A stretch of DNA of 64,000 bases from an uncultured Methylococcaceae bacterium (GTDB taxonomy: Bacteria > Pseudomonadota > Gammaproteobacteria > Methylococcales > Methylomonadaceae). The notes under the pieces are model-generated. The model saw only the letters and a program-made list of their open reading frames with translations. It ran no database searches and was not told the DNA's origin. A program made the translations under genes and the position numbers. Positions 36,261 through 46,996 of this stretch are shown one piece after another (position 1 is the first letter of the stretch; every line of letters starts with the position of its first letter). The DNA is taken from contig CAIYRS010000043.1 of NCBI GenBank assembly GCA_903928685.1, positions 62,001 to 126,000 on the forward strand, read 5' to 3'.

Positions 36261-37155
36261 GGGTGGCGGTTGCGGGTTTGGTGGTTAACGGCACGGGCGT
36301 GGAGTTGCTCCAGACAATCATCAGCTCGCGGTTGCGGTCTAGCTTGGCGGTCGGAGTGGCGGTGATGTTGGCAAAGGGTTTTTCGGCTTGGGCGTTGAAA
36401 TCATCCACCACTGCCACCGGATAACCTTGCGGAAAAGTGCCGCCCAAACCGGAAGTGATGAGCAAATCGCCCGGACGGATGTCGGCATTGCTGGGCAGAT
36501 ACGGCAATACCAGTCGGTTTAGCTGACCGCTGCCGACGGCAATGGTCAGCAAGCCGTTGCGGTTAACCTGCACTGGAATGGCGTGGTTAGGATCGGTAAT
36601 CAACATGATTTCCGAGGTCAGCGGCAAGGAGCGGAACACTTGCCCGACCACGCCATTGGCATCAAGTACGGGCTGTTGCGGATACACGCCAAAACGCGAG
36701 CCTTTGTTGACCACGACGATGTGTTCGTAAGGCACGGTGTTGACCGCCAGCAATTCCGCCACCAACACTTGCTCGCCTAATTTAAAGGAGTTTTCCAGCA
36801 AGGCGCGTAGACGGATGTTTTCTTTTTCCAAGGCTTCCAATTTCAGCAATTGGGTTTGCCGGATCAAACGCTCTTCTTGCAGATGCTGGTTTTCTGCTTG
36901 CAAGGTAGCGTAAGTGCTGACGGAATGGCTAGCTTGCTCTATCAGCACCGAAGGCAAATCCACCAAGTATTTTAGCGGATCAATAAAAAAGGAGAGGCTG
37001 GCGCGTAAAAAGTCGAGTTGATGGCTGCGGTGTTCGGCAACCAGTAAGGCGGTGGACGCAAGCACAGCCACCAGTAAACGGGTATTAATGGAGGGGCCGG
37101 TAGCGAATAACAGTTTGATGGCAAGAATCTCGTCTGCGGTTGAAAAACCCAGCAA
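36253..37155 (-). CDS. mreC: Rod-shape-determining protein MreC
   Basis: Bitopic periplasmic scaffold of the elongasome. One N-terminal membrane segment (RLLVAVLASTALLVAE), a coiled coil (about residues 75-115), then beta domains (PYEHIVVVNKGSRFGVYPQQ; GDLLITSGLGGTFPQGYPV). The start is uncertain: TTG 37155 is the longest option but has no ribosome site, and homologs usually begin nearer KLLFATGPS; a non-ATG start is likely in any case. Confidence 0.93.
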   Translation of the reverse strand: MLGFSTADEILAIKLLFATGPSINTRLLVAVLASTALLVAEHRSHQLDFLRASLSFFIDPLKYLVDLPSVLIEQASHSVSTYATLQAENQHLQEERLIRQTQLLKLEALEKENIRLRALLENSFKLGEQVLVAELLAVNTVPYEHIVVVNKGSRFGVYPQQPVLDANGVVGQVFRSLPLTSEIMLITDPNHAIPVQVNRNGLLTIAVGSGQLNRLVLPYLPSNADIRPGDLLITSGLGGTFPQGYPVAVVDDFNAQAEKPFANITATPTAKLDRNRELMIVWSNSTPVPLTTKPATATHD

Positions 37156-37187
37156 TCAGGCGATGATCGCTGGTGTAATGCCGACAA

Positions 37188-38246
<1,059 letters not shown>

Positions 38247-38420
38247 TTAGGGGAATAAAATAGCGATACTCTATCAATCATGAAGGTATTTGAGCAAGAT
38301 ATAAAGTATTATATTTGGCTGGTTAACTAATAGACTCGAGTGCTTTACTAAACCACAGCTTACATAGCCCCTGCACTCAGGCAACCGCTGTATTTATTAC
38401 CGAATTTTACGGAGCAAACC

Positions 38421-38708
38421 ATGTCGTTAACGGCAGAAGATGTAAACAAAATCGCGCATTTGGCGCGGCTGGGAATTGATAGCCAGGATGTCGGTTCTTA
38501 CACCAAAGACCTATCCGGCATGTTGGCACTGATGGCGAAAATGGGCGAAGTCAATACCGATGGTGTAGAGCCAATGGCGCACCCTTTAGACCAAGTGCAG
38601 CGCCTACGCGCCGATGTGGTCACCGAAAGCAACCAGCGCGAACATTTCCAAGCTATTGCCCCCAAGGTTGAAGACGGCCTTTATCTAGTACCTAAAGTGA
38701 TCGAATAA
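38421..38708 (+). CDS. gatC: Asp-tRNA(Asn)/Glu-tRNA(Gln) amidotransferase subunit C
   Basis: Small subunit that stabilises the GatCAB complex, which converts misacylated Glu-tRNA(Gln) and Asp-tRNA(Asn). 95 residues: [17 protein letters not shown] and the end [13 protein letters not shown] are diagnostic. GGAG lies 8 bases before the ATG. gatA follows after 10 nt. Confidence 0.96.
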   Translation: MSLTAEDVNKIAHLARLGIDSQDVGSYTKDLSGMLALMAKMGEVNTDGVEPMAHPLDQVQRLRADVVTESNQREHFQAIAPKVEDGLYLVPKVIE

Positions 38709-38718
38709 GGGATTACCC

Positions 38719-40170
38719 ATGCACAGCAAATCCATCCGCCAATTGGCGCAAGGCCTACGCGCCAAAGAATTTTCCAGCGTTGAACTGACCCAACACTTTC
38801 TGCAACGCATTAAGCAACATCAAAACCTCAACGCCTACATCACCGTCACCGAAGAGCTGGCCTTAGCACAAGCACAAGCCGCTGACCAACGCCTAGCGGC
38901 TGGCGACACCGATTTATTGCTGGGCTTGCCTATCGCCCAAAAAGACTTGTTCTGCACTTTGGGCGTTAGAACCAGCTGCGGCTCAAAAATGCTCGACAAC
39001 TTCATCGCCCCCTATAACGCCACCGTGGTGGACAAGCTCAACCAAGCGGGCGCGGTTATGCTCGGTAAAGTCAACATGGACGAATTCGCCATGGGCTCAT
39101 CCAACGAAACCAGCTTTTACGGCGCAGTCAAAAACCCCTGGGATAGCAACGCCGTAGCAGGCGGCTCTTCTGGCGGTTCGGCAGCAGCAGTCGCGGCCCG
39201 TTTAGCGGTATGCGCCACTGGCACAGATACAGGCGGCTCCATCCGCCAACCTGCGGCCTTGTGTGGCATCACTGGGTTAAAGCCAACTTACGGGCGCGTC
39301 TCCCGCTATGGCATGATTGCCTACGCATCGAGTTTGGATCAAGGCGGGCCAATGGCGCAAAGTGCCGATGATGCCGCCATTTTATTGCAAGCGATGGCTG
39401 GCTTTGACAGCAAAGACTCCACCAGCATGGATCATCCCGTCCCCGACTACAGCGCCACCCTTGACGCGCCATTAACCGGATTAAAAATTGGCTTGCCCAA
39501 AGAATTTTTCGGCGAAGGCTTAAGCGACGATGTTGCCCAAGTGCTGCAAGTGGCAATCGACGAATACCGCAAACTGGGCGCGGAAGTTATCGACATCAGT
39601 ATGCCCAACCTAAAGTTGGCCATCCCTGCCTATTACGTCATCGCCCCCGCGGAATGCTCCGCCAACTTATCGCGCTTTGATGGCGTGCGCTTTGGTTATC
39701 GCTGCGAAAACCCAGCGGATTTGACCGACCTCTACACCCGCTCGCGTGGCGAAGCCTTTGGCAAAGAAGTCAAACGCCGCATTTTGATGGGCACATACGC
39801 CTTATCCGCAGGCTATTACGATGCTTATTACATCAAAGCCCAAAAAATCCGCCGCCTGATTAGCGACGATTTCAAAACCGCCTTGGCGCAAGTTGATGTC
39901 ATCATGGGGCCAGTAACACCCACTACTGCCTTCGGTATCGGCGAAAAAATGGCTGATCCTATCGCCATGTATCTGGCAGATATTTACACCATCGCCATCA
40001 ACTTAGCTGGCGTACCCGCGATGTCCGTCCCCGCAGGTTTTAGCGACGGCAAACCCGTTGGCCTGCAAATCATCGGCAATTATTTTCAGGAAGCCAAACT
40101 GTTAAACATCGCCCACCGCTATCAACAAGTAACCGACTGGCACACGTTAATCCCCAAAAACTTCGAGTAA
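38719..40170 (+). CDS. gatA: Asp-tRNA(Asn)/Glu-tRNA(Gln) amidotransferase subunit A
   Basis: Amidase subunit that releases ammonia from glutamine. 483 residues with the Ser-Ser-Lys triad: Lys in IAQKDLFC, and Ser residues in [14 protein letters not shown] and [11 protein letters not shown]. Between gatC and the Uma2-type gene. Confidence 0.97.
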   Translation: MHSKSIRQLAQGLRAKEFSSVELTQHFLQRIKQHQNLNAYITVTEELALAQAQAADQRLAAGDTDLLLGLPIAQKDLFCTLGVRTSCGSKMLDNFIAPYNATVVDKLNQAGAVMLGKVNMDEFAMGSSNETSFYGAVKNPWDSNAVAGGSSGGSAAAVAARLAVCATGTDTGGSIRQPAALCGITGLKPTYGRVSRYGMIAYASSLDQGGPMAQSADDAAILLQAMAGFDSKDSTSMDHPVPDYSATLDAPLTGLKIGLPKEFFGEGLSDDVAQVLQVAIDEYRKLGAEVIDISMPNLKLAIPAYYVIAPAECSANLSRFDGVRFGYRCENPADLTDLYTRSRGEAFGKEVKRRILMGTYALSAGYYDAYYIKAQKIRRLISDDFKTALAQVDVIMGPVTPTTAFGIGEKMADPIAMYLADIYTIAINLAGVPAMSVPAGFSDGKPVGLQIIGNYFQEAKLLNIAHRYQQVTDWHTLIPKNFE

Positions 40171-40176
40171 GCCGCC

Positions 40177-40791
40177 ATGACCGCCATCACCCAGCTTTCG
40201 CAATTAGATTTAGATGCCACTTACAGTTACGCCGATTATCTGACGTGGCAATTGGAAGAAACCGTCGAACTAATACGCGGCAAGATCAGCTTGATGGCAC
40301 CTGCGCCGAATTTAAAACACCAGCGCGTCATCACTAACTTAGGTGGCGCGTTGTATAACTACTTCCATAAAAAACGCGGCCAATTGTTTTATGCACCTTT
40401 CGACGTAAGCCTGTATGACAGCCGAAAATCCCAACTCGCCAGCCGCGAAATTTTCAGCGTCGTACAACCGGATTTATGCGTGATTTGCGATCCTGACAAA
40501 CTCACCACCCAAGGCTGTAGCGGTGCGCCGGACTGGATTATTGAAATCCTATCGCTAGGCAATACCAAAAAAGAAATGCACTTAAAATACGATTTGTACC
40601 AAGAAAACGGCGTTAAAGAATACTGGCTGGTTTACCCTTACGAACAGGCGGTTTACCAATTCGTCTTAAACGCCGAGACCAATTTGTACCAATTATTTGC
40701 CATGCACGCAGGCGATGACATCGCCACACCTTATCTTTTCGCTGACTTAAACATCGACTTAGCCGATGTTTTTGCTGAGAACTTGTTCTGA
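40177..40791 (+). CDS. Uma2-family (DUF820) putative endonuclease
   Basis: 204-residue protein of the Uma2 group, a PD-(D/E)XK-type nuclease fold common in cyanobacteria and sporadic elsewhere. Family features: VQPDLCVICD, GCSGAPDWIIEILS (catalytic Asp/Glu region), and GVKEYWLVYP. It lies inside the gatCAB operon, 6 nt after gatA and 27 nt before gatB, so it must be cotranscribed. Function in the cell is unknown. Homologs move by transfer, so an insertion is plausible. Confidence 0.85.
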   Translation: MTAITQLSQLDLDATYSYADYLTWQLEETVELIRGKISLMAPAPNLKHQRVITNLGGALYNYFHKKRGQLFYAPFDVSLYDSRKSQLASREIFSVVQPDLCVICDPDKLTTQGCSGAPDWIIEILSLGNTKKEMHLKYDLYQENGVKEYWLVYPYEQAVYQFVLNAETNLYQLFAMHAGDDIATPYLFADLNIDLADVFAENLF

Positions 40792-40818
40792 GCAACATCA
40801 ACACCAAAGGAACTTACT

Positions 40819-42261
40819 ATGAATACCCAATGGGAAACTGTTATCGGTTTGGAAATCCATACCCAACTCGCCACCCAATCGAAAATTTTCTCCGGCGCAT
40901 CCACCGCGTATGGCGCTGAGCCCAACACCCAAGCTTGTGCGGTGGATTTAGGTTTGCCGGGCGTATTGCCAGTATTAAATGAAGATGCTGTGCGTAAAGC
41001 CGTCACCTTTGGCTTGGCTATCGAAGCAGAAATCGCCCCGCGCTCGGTGTTTGCCCGCAAAAATTATTTTTACCCCGACTTGCCCAAAGGCTACCAAATC
41101 AGCCAGATGGATTTACCGATAGTCGGCAAAGGCCATTTGGATATTGAAGTTGATGGCGAAACCAAACGCATCGGCGTTACCCGCGCGCATTTGGAAGAAG
41201 ATGCGGGCAAATCCTTGCATGAAAACTTCCACGGCTTAAGCGGTATCGATTTAAACCGCGCAGGCACGCCCTTACTGGAAATCGTTTCCGAACCGGATAT
41301 GCGCTCCGCCCAAGAAGCGGTCGCTTATATGCGTAAACTGCATGAGCTGGTGCGTTATTTAGAAATTTGCGACGGCAATATGCAAGAAGGCTCGTTCCGT
41401 TGCGATGCCAACGTGTCAGTGCGCCCAGTTGGGCAAGCCGAATTCGGTACCCGCGTGGAAATCAAGAACATCAACTCGTTTAAGTTTGTGGAAAAAGCCA
41501 TCAACCATGAAGTGGAACGGCAAATTGATTTGATTGAAAGCGGCGGTAAAATCATCCAAGAAACCCGTCTGTACGATGCCAACAAAGATGAAACCCGCTC
41601 CATGCGCAGCAAGGAAGAAGCCAACGATTACCGCTATTTCCCTGACCCCGATTTGTTACCCGTGGTGGTTGGCGAAGATTTTAAAGCGCAAATCTACGCC
41701 AGCTTGCCGGAATTGCCCGATGCCAAAAAGCAGCGTTTCCACAGCGAATACCATTTAGATAATGAAGCCGCTGGCATCCTAACTTCCTCACGAGCGTTAG
41801 CGGATTATTTTGAAGCAGTCACCAAGCAATCCGGCTGCGAAGCTAAGCTTTGTGCCAATTGGGTTAACGGCGAACTGGCGGCAGCGCTAAATAAAGCCAA
41901 TTTAGAAATCACCGAATCGCCCATCAGCCCAGCGCAATTATCAGGCTTACTGGTGCGGATCAGCGACAACACTATCTCCGGCAAAATCGCCAAACAGGTA
42001 TTTGAAGCCCTCTGGCAAAATCCCGACAGCAACGCCGATGCGATTATTGACGCGCAAGGTTTACGGCAAATCACCGATACAGGCGCAATTGAAGCGGTCA
42101 TCGACGCAATCATCGCCGCCAATGGTAAACAAGTAGAGCAATACCGTGGCGGCAACGACAAGGTATTTGGCTTTTTTGTCGGTCAAGTTATGAAAGCCAT
42201 GCAAGGCAAAGCCAATCCCGCAGAAGTTAACAAAATGCTAATGGCTAAGTTGAAAGGCTAG
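40819..42261 (+). CDS. gatB: Asp-tRNA(Asn)/Glu-tRNA(Gln) amidotransferase subunit B
   Basis: tRNA-binding and kinase subunit of GatCAB. 480 residues beginning [13 protein letters not shown] with the signature [13 protein letters not shown] and [11 protein letters not shown]; the C-terminal YqeY-like tail ([20 protein letters not shown]) is present. AAGGAA precedes the ATG. Confidence 0.97.
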   Translation: MNTQWETVIGLEIHTQLATQSKIFSGASTAYGAEPNTQACAVDLGLPGVLPVLNEDAVRKAVTFGLAIEAEIAPRSVFARKNYFYPDLPKGYQISQMDLPIVGKGHLDIEVDGETKRIGVTRAHLEEDAGKSLHENFHGLSGIDLNRAGTPLLEIVSEPDMRSAQEAVAYMRKLHELVRYLEICDGNMQEGSFRCDANVSVRPVGQAEFGTRVEIKNINSFKFVEKAINHEVERQIDLIESGGKIIQETRLYDANKDETRSMRSKEEANDYRYFPDPDLLPVVVGEDFKAQIYASLPELPDAKKQRFHSEYHLDNEAAGILTSSRALADYFEAVTKQSGCEAKLCANWVNGELAAALNKANLEITESPISPAQLSGLLVRISDNTISGKIAKQVFEALWQNPDSNADAIIDAQGLRQITDTGAIEAVIDAIIAANGKQVEQYRGGNDKVFGFFVGQVMKAMQGKANPAEVNKMLMAKLKG

Positions 42262-42360
42262 TTTTTGGAATAGCGGCAAAGCGTAGCCCTTTATGCAGTT
42301 TACGTAATAAGGAGCTTTCGCCGCTTCGATACCTCAATGTACTTCAACCAAACCACCCTC

Positions 42361-42393
42361 TAAGGCATCAAAAAACAGGTTTTTGATGCCTTA
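42361..42393. repeat. 33-bp palindrome of the AAAAC-NN-GTTTT family (copy 4)
   Basis: TAAGGCATCAAAAAACAGG pairs almost perfectly with its inverse. The outer stem GGCATC differs from other copies yet still pairs. It follows gatB by 100 nt and has no T tail. Confidence 0.75.
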
Positions 42394-42609
42394 GCTATTC
42401 CCTCTTCTTTTTGCCACATCCAAACTTTTAAAAACGCCGCAAATAAAAATCCCGTCAAAACGCCCGCACCAAATCTGCATAAAAATTGCAGCTTACGCAC
42501 CAAAAAAACGCACCCTGCTAGCCGCGCTATCAAAGACCATCGCCCTTCCCTAAGCCACTTTGCTGATGTCGGCGCAATTTATCAAGGTAATCATTTTTTT
42601 AGCCAAAGC
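42394..42609. other. Upstream region of the glutamine synthetase gene
   Basis: AT-rich with GCACCAAATCTGC and two further GCACC half-sites (42467, 42496, 42510 areas) that faintly recall NtrC sites. No gene. Confidence 0.3.
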
Positions 42610-42625
42610 TGGTTCGGTTATTGCT
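42610..42625 (+). promoter_or_regulatory. Sigma-54-type promoter before the type III glutamine synthetase
   Basis: TGGTTCGGTTATTGCT keeps the invariant GG and GC with the correct 10-base separation (GG at 42611-42612, GC at 42623-42624). The start codon is 43 bases downstream of the GC. Sigma-54 control fits a nitrogen-regulated gene. Confidence 0.6.
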
Positions 42626-42666
42626 TGCATTGCTGTACATCTTCAACATCAAGCTAAGGAACAAAT

Positions 42667-44841
42667 ATGACCGGAAATGCAGTACGAGTTCAGGCAGTCC
42701 AAAATATTCTCAATCGGGCACCGTTGCCTGTTAACCCACCGCAAACCCTAGAAAGTTTATGGGCAAGCGATGTGTTTACCTTGAGCAAAATGAAAGAAAG
42801 CCTGCCTAAAGAAATCTTTAAGTCAGTGAAGAAAACCATCGAGGCTGGTGAGCCATTAGATGTGTCCATCGCTGATGTCGTCGCCTTGGCAATGAAAGAT
42901 TGGGCTATGTCCAAAGGTGCTTTGTATTACGCTCACGTTTTTTATCCTTTAACTAACGCTACCGCTGAAAAACACGACGGTTTTATTTCCGTACAAAGCG
43001 ATGGTTCGGTAATTTCCGAATTTGGCGGCAAAGTGTTGGTACAAGGCGAGCCAGATGGTTCTTCTTTCCCAAATGGCGGCATCCGCTCTACTTTTGAAGC
43101 ACGTGGCTATACCGCTTGGGACGTAACCAGCCCTGCGTTTATCATGACCACGGATAATGGCTCAACGCTTTGTATTCCTACCGTTTTCGTATCATGGACT
43201 GGCGAAGCCCTCGATAAAAAAACCCCGCTGTTACGCGCCAATGGTGCGATGAACAAAGCTGCCAAACGCGTGTTGTCGTTGCTGGGCCACACCGATATTG
43301 CCCCTGTCAATTCCAGCTGTGGCGCTGAGCAAGAATATTTCTTGGTTGATGCCAATTTCTACAACACCCGCCCAGACTTGTTGCTGGCAGGCCGCACCTT
43401 GTTTGGCGCATCGCCAGCCAAAGGCCAACAATTTGATGACCATTACTTCGGTGCCATTCCGGCACGTGTGCAAGTCTACATGCAAGATGTAGAAGAACAA
43501 CTTTACCGCCTCGGTATCCCCGCTAAAACCCGCCATAACGAAGTAGCCCCAGGCCAATTTGAAATTGCGCCATTTTTTGAAGCCGCCAACGTGGCGACTG
43601 ACCATCAACAATTGTTGATGACGGTATTAAAAAACACGGCAAAAAAACACGGCCTTGCCTGTTTGCTGCATGAAAAACCTTTTAAAGGCATTAACGGTTC
43701 AGGCAAGCACGTAAACTGGTCGGTCGGTAACTCCACCCAAGGTAACCTGCTTGATCCAGGCAACACTCCGCATTCAAACAGCCAGTTCCTCATTTTCTGT
43801 GGCGCGGTTATCCGTGGTGTCCATAAATATGGCCCATTACTCCGCGCTGCTATCGCTACTGCCAGCAACGATCACCGTTTAGGCGCGAACGAAGCCCCAC
43901 CAGCCATCATGTCGGTGTATCTGGGTACGCAGTTGGATAACGTTTTCGAACAAATCAGCAAAGGTGAAATCACTGGCTCTTTAAATGCCGGTGTTATGGA
44001 TTTTGGCATTAACACGCTGCCAACTTTCAACAAAGATGCTGGCGACCGTAACCGTACTTCGCCGTTTGCATTTACTGGCAACCGTTTTGAATTCCGCGCC
44101 GTGGGTTCAGGCCAATCCGTAGCAGGCCCATTGGTGGCAATGAACACCATGTTGGCTGAATCGCTAAACTGGGTTGCCGATACCATGGAAGCCAAGTTGG
44201 CAGCAGGTACAAGCCTTGATGAAACTATCTTGTCGACCCTGAAAGAAATCATCGACAACCACGGTGCTGTGGTTTTCGGCGGCAATGGTTATTCCGCTGA
44301 ATGGCACAAAATGGCGGTTGAAGAACGCGGCTTGCTGAACCTAAGAACCGCTGCCGATGCCTTACCGGTATTGAAAGAAGCTTATATTGAAGAGCTGTTT
44401 GACAAGCTGGGTGTGTTATCACCTGTTGAGCTTGCCAGCCGCTTTGAAATCTATGCGGAACAATACATCCTTGCTATTGAAGTGGAAGCCAAGTTAGTAG
44501 TTAGCATGGCCAAAACGGGCATTTACCCAGCCGTTATGAAGTATCTGGCGGAATTGTCAGGCACTATCAGCAGCCTGAACAGCAATGGCGTTATCGTAAG
44601 CAATGAGTGCTTAACCAAAATAACAGCGCTTTTAAACTCAATGATGGAGACTGTCGGCAAATTGAGTGCCGCTATATCCAAACATGATTTTGAAACCATC
44701 GAAGATCACTTGCAGTTCTGTGCAAAAACCATCCGTCCATTAATGGATGAAGTGCGCCAATACGCCGATGGCTTGGAAATGGAAGTTTCTGACGAATTGT
44801 GGCCTTTCCCAACTTATCAAGAAATGTTGTTTATCAAGTAA
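42667..44841 (+). CDS. glnN: Type III glutamine synthetase (GlnN family)
   Basis: Makes glutamine from glutamate and ammonia. The 724 residues and low similarity to the common 470-residue type I enzyme mark GSIII, a hexamer-pair enzyme better known from Bacteroides and cyanobacteria (family knowledge). Visible: [19 protein letters not shown] near the N-terminus, [42 protein letters not shown] and the substrate loop [19 protein letters not shown] precedes the ATG. Alone in its unit behind a sigma-54-like promoter. Confidence 0.95.
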   Translation: MTGNAVRVQAVQNILNRAPLPVNPPQTLESLWASDVFTLSKMKESLPKEIFKSVKKTIEAGEPLDVSIADVVALAMKDWAMSKGALYYAHVFYPLTNATAEKHDGFISVQSDGSVISEFGGKVLVQGEPDGSSFPNGGIRSTFEARGYTAWDVTSPAFIMTTDNGSTLCIPTVFVSWTGEALDKKTPLLRANGAMNKAAKRVLSLLGHTDIAPVNSSCGAEQEYFLVDANFYNTRPDLLLAGRTLFGASPAKGQQFDDHYFGAIPARVQVYMQDVEEQLYRLGIPAKTRHNEVAPGQFEIAPFFEAANVATDHQQLLMTVLKNTAKKHGLACLLHEKPFKGINGSGKHVNWSVGNSTQGNLLDPGNTPHSNSQFLIFCGAVIRGVHKYGPLLRAAIATASNDHRLGANEAPPAIMSVYLGTQLDNVFEQISKGEITGSLNAGVMDFGINTLPTFNKDAGDRNRTSPFAFTGNRFEFRAVGSGQSVAGPLVAMNTMLAESLNWVADTMEAKLAAGTSLDETILSTLKEIIDNHGAVVFGGNGYSAEWHKMAVEERGLLNLRTAADALPVLKEAYIEELFDKLGVLSPVELASRFEIYAEQYILAIEVEAKLVVSMAKTGIYPAVMKYLAELSGTISSLNSNGVIVSNECLTKITALLNSMMETVGKLSAAISKHDFETIEDHLQFCAKTIRPLMDEVRQYADGLEMEVSDELWPFPTYQEMLFIK

Positions 44842-45000
44842 CCGTTCGGCGCAATACCGGATGTTTCTGCATAAATCGGCATAACTGCGAAGTTATGCCA
44901 TCCCCTCAGGTTGGCTCTGCTGCCGACCTGCTTAATGAAGCCTTGGTATTGTTCCAGCAATGCCAAGGCTTTGTCTTTTGTGGCAAATCCAAAAATTATC

Positions 45001-45028
45001 TGGAGTCCAAAACATGTTTTGGGCTTCA
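45001..45028. repeat. Palindrome of the AAAAC-NN-GTTTT family (copy 5)
   Basis: TGGAGTCCAAAACATG and its imperfect inverse ending GGGCTTCA. Same stem core as copy 1 (CCAAAAC). Lies 160 nt after the glutamine synthetase gene. Confidence 0.65.
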
Positions 45029-45059
45029 AAAAGATTCCGATTGAGCAGTTACTTACTGA

Positions 45060-45385
45060 TGTTACGCAGTAACGCGCTTTTCTCCCGTTTGCCGCGTCGA
45101 GCACCGGAGTATTTGTCGGGAACAGCCCGAAGCACCCAAGGGCATAAAGGGCGCGGCAGGGATGCCGCACGGCGGCAAAGGGGCAGGAAGCCCCTTTTGC
45201 CGTCCCCCGACAAATGCGATGAGCGCAAGACATGAGCGGTAATCGGGCCGCCTTTTCTTTGGCTACTTTCTTTTGGCCAAAAATTGCTCCTGCATTTTCG
45301 GCATTCGCCACATCCTTGTGGCTTGCGGCGCAAAAGAAAGTAGCTCGCCTTCGGGTGCGAGAACCCGTTTTAAAAAACATCGCGA
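45060..45385. repeat. Long dispersed-repeat-like block (GCTACTTTCTTTTG / CAAAAGAAAGTAGC)
   Basis: The left part holds CGGGAACAGCCCGAAG and other GC-rich text, including CGCGGCAGGGATGCCGC. The right part has GGCTACTTTCTTTTGG and, 80 bases on, its inverse CAAAAGAAAGTAGC. Short frames here (for example FSLATFFWPK) are of the kind seen in repeat-derived false ORFs across proteobacteria. I call no gene in 44842-45444. Confidence 0.65.
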
Positions 45386-45444
45386 TAGCGATTCATTATT
45401 GTTTATTTTCGTCTCACAAAAAGCGAGTGCGTAACATCAATTAC

Positions 45445-46731
45445 TTATTCAAACTTTCGCTTAACGCGACCAATTACCGCAAGCACTAACAAACCCAAGC
45501 CGTAACAACCAATCGCCGCGTAAAACCATTCTGTAGCTGCCAACACAATCATTAATGGCACTGTCAACAACAAACAAACCATCAAAACCGTTTGAAGTTT
45601 TTGCAACGCACTATAGCTTTTTAAGCAAACCGCACATTGACGGGTATGGATATTAAACACATCCTGCGGGTTTTTATCAGAACGAATACCAGTCGATTTA
45701 TACGAGGCATAACCCCGATAAAACGGCGTATCTGACGCGTATTTGTCCAACCATTTACGGTAGTGAATAACCAAGGTGTCGCTAGTTTTCAGCGGCAACC
45801 ACAAATCTTTAACATTTTCCCCTGAGCGTTCAATTTCCGAATACTGTCCAATAATCAAGGCCATATCTTGTTTTAAGATAGTGTTTTGCGTCCAATGATC
45901 CAACCAGCGCGGCTTTGCCCTTTCCCGCCATTTATAAAAATTACTGTATTTACGGTACAACAAACGGCAACTGCCAGACGCTAATGGAATGGAATACAAA
46001 GCCAAACCCGATACCAATTCGGGATTTTTATAATTAGACGCGTAATGGATTAAATTGGGCGCGACAAACTCGACTTCGGCGCTGTTGATTTTGCTCATGG
46101 TCTGATCGCTGTACAAACCCAGCGAACGAAATTGGCTTTTGATGCCATGCACCGAATTTTCCAGTATTGAAAACTCCATCGGCAAAGCCATTTCGCGCTT
46201 GCCGCCACCCCGAATGCCATCATGGACGATATGGATATGCGCGACATCAATAACGTTTTCAATCAAATACGTCTGATCGTAAGGCAAGTCAATGACGTAA
46301 TCCATACACACCATATCGGCTTGCGCCAAAGCGGGAATGCTTGGAATACTGGATTCATCAGCAAGGCCTGCGTCACCAGGCCATAGCCAAACCATGCCTT
46401 GCACTTCGGCAATGCGGTAAGGCTTTAAGCACGCAGGTGCGGGAATTTGTTTGTCGGGTGGTAATTGCGGAATGCGAACGCAATCGCCCGTGGCATTGAA
46501 CTGCCAGCCGTGATACAGACATTCCAGCTTGCCATCAATGATTTGTCCATCCGATAACTGCGCAGCACGGTGTGGGCAACGGTCAGGTACACAGGCTAAT
46601 CGCCCTTCGCCATCGCGGAATAGCACCAAGAAATCGCCATACAGGGAAAAACTATAAGGCTTGCCAGCGGGCAAATCGGCAAGGAAGACAACGGGATACC
46701 AGCAGTTTTGCCAATTGAATTCGGTTTGCAT
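45445..46731 (-). CDS. PAO/TIC55-like Rieske oxygenase with C-terminal membrane anchor
   Basis: Non-heme iron oxygenase of about 428 residues. The 2Fe-2S Rieske site is CPHRAAQ (Cys, His) with CLYHGW (Cys, His). The mononuclear iron site is in NVIDVAHIHIVH. The C-terminus has a CxxC (RQCAVC) and two hydrophobic helices, as in pheophorbide a oxygenase, TIC55 and PTC52. The substrate is unknown; sterol or hopanoid-type lipids are possible in a methanotroph, but nothing in the window proves it. ATG 46731 is preferred; a GTG at 46758 would lie in the CACGAA repeat. Minus strand, 265 nt from the methyltransferase gene. Confidence 0.87.
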   Translation of the reverse strand: MQTEFNWQNCWYPVVFLADLPAGKPYSFSLYGDFLVLFRDGEGRLACVPDRCPHRAAQLSDGQIIDGKLECLYHGWQFNATGDCVRIPQLPPDKQIPAPACLKPYRIAEVQGMVWLWPGDAGLADESSIPSIPALAQADMVCMDYVIDLPYDQTYLIENVIDVAHIHIVHDGIRGGGKREMALPMEFSILENSVHGIKSQFRSLGLYSDQTMSKINSAEVEFVAPNLIHYASNYKNPELVSGLALYSIPLASGSCRLLYRKYSNFYKWRERAKPRWLDHWTQNTILKQDMALIIGQYSEIERSGENVKDLWLPLKTSDTLVIHYRKWLDKYASDTPFYRGYASYKSTGIRSDKNPQDVFNIHTRQCAVCLKSYSALQKLQTVLMVCLLLTVPLMIVLAATEWFYAAIGCYGLGLLVLAVIGRVKRKFE

Positions 46732-46750
46732 AGAACACTCGGTAAGGTTT

Positions 46751-46783
46751 TTGTCCACGAACTACACGAAAAGCACGAAAAAG
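46751..46783. repeat. CACGAA-type tandem repeat (third copy)
   Basis: TTGTCCACGAACTACACGAA then AAGCACGAAA. Same design as the pair flanking 15962-16255, again close to a palindrome of the AAAAC-NN-GTTTT family. Confidence 0.6.
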
Positions 46784-46800
46784 TCGTTCGTTACTAAGTC

Positions 46801-46826
46801 GGAGTAAAAAACATGTTTTTTACCCC
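46801..46826. repeat. Palindrome of the AAAAC-NN-GTTTT family (copy 6)
   Basis: GGAGTAAAAAACATG with inverse ending TACCCC, the same sequence as copy 2. Confidence 0.75.
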
Positions 46827-46868
46827 TCTGATTGACTAATGCCTAGTACTTAGTCGATGGCATTATTT

Positions 46869-46954
46869 CGTAGGGAAGAGCGGCTGCTCGCCTTATCGCA
46901 ACGAATTCTGGTATCGGTTCTGAAAAAGGCGGACAGCCGGACCGCCTCTACGAG
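46869..46954. repeat. 86-bp imperfect palindrome, CGTAGGG ... CTCTACG
   Basis: The ends CGTAGGGAAGAGCGGCTG and GCCGGACCGCCTCTACG are roughly inverted, with CTCGCCTT and AAGGCGGA pairing inside. It shares its CGTAGGG end with the elements in the toxin-antitoxin island but not their interior. Confidence 0.55.
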
Positions 46955-46996
46955 ATTAGATTGACTCGATAAAACATCAATGACTGAACACTCGCT

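Noticed and set aside
44817-45380. Frames of 80-190 codons on both strands after the glutamine synthetase
   Set aside because: All lie in the repeat block, overlap each other on both strands, and show no domain; likely repeat-derived.
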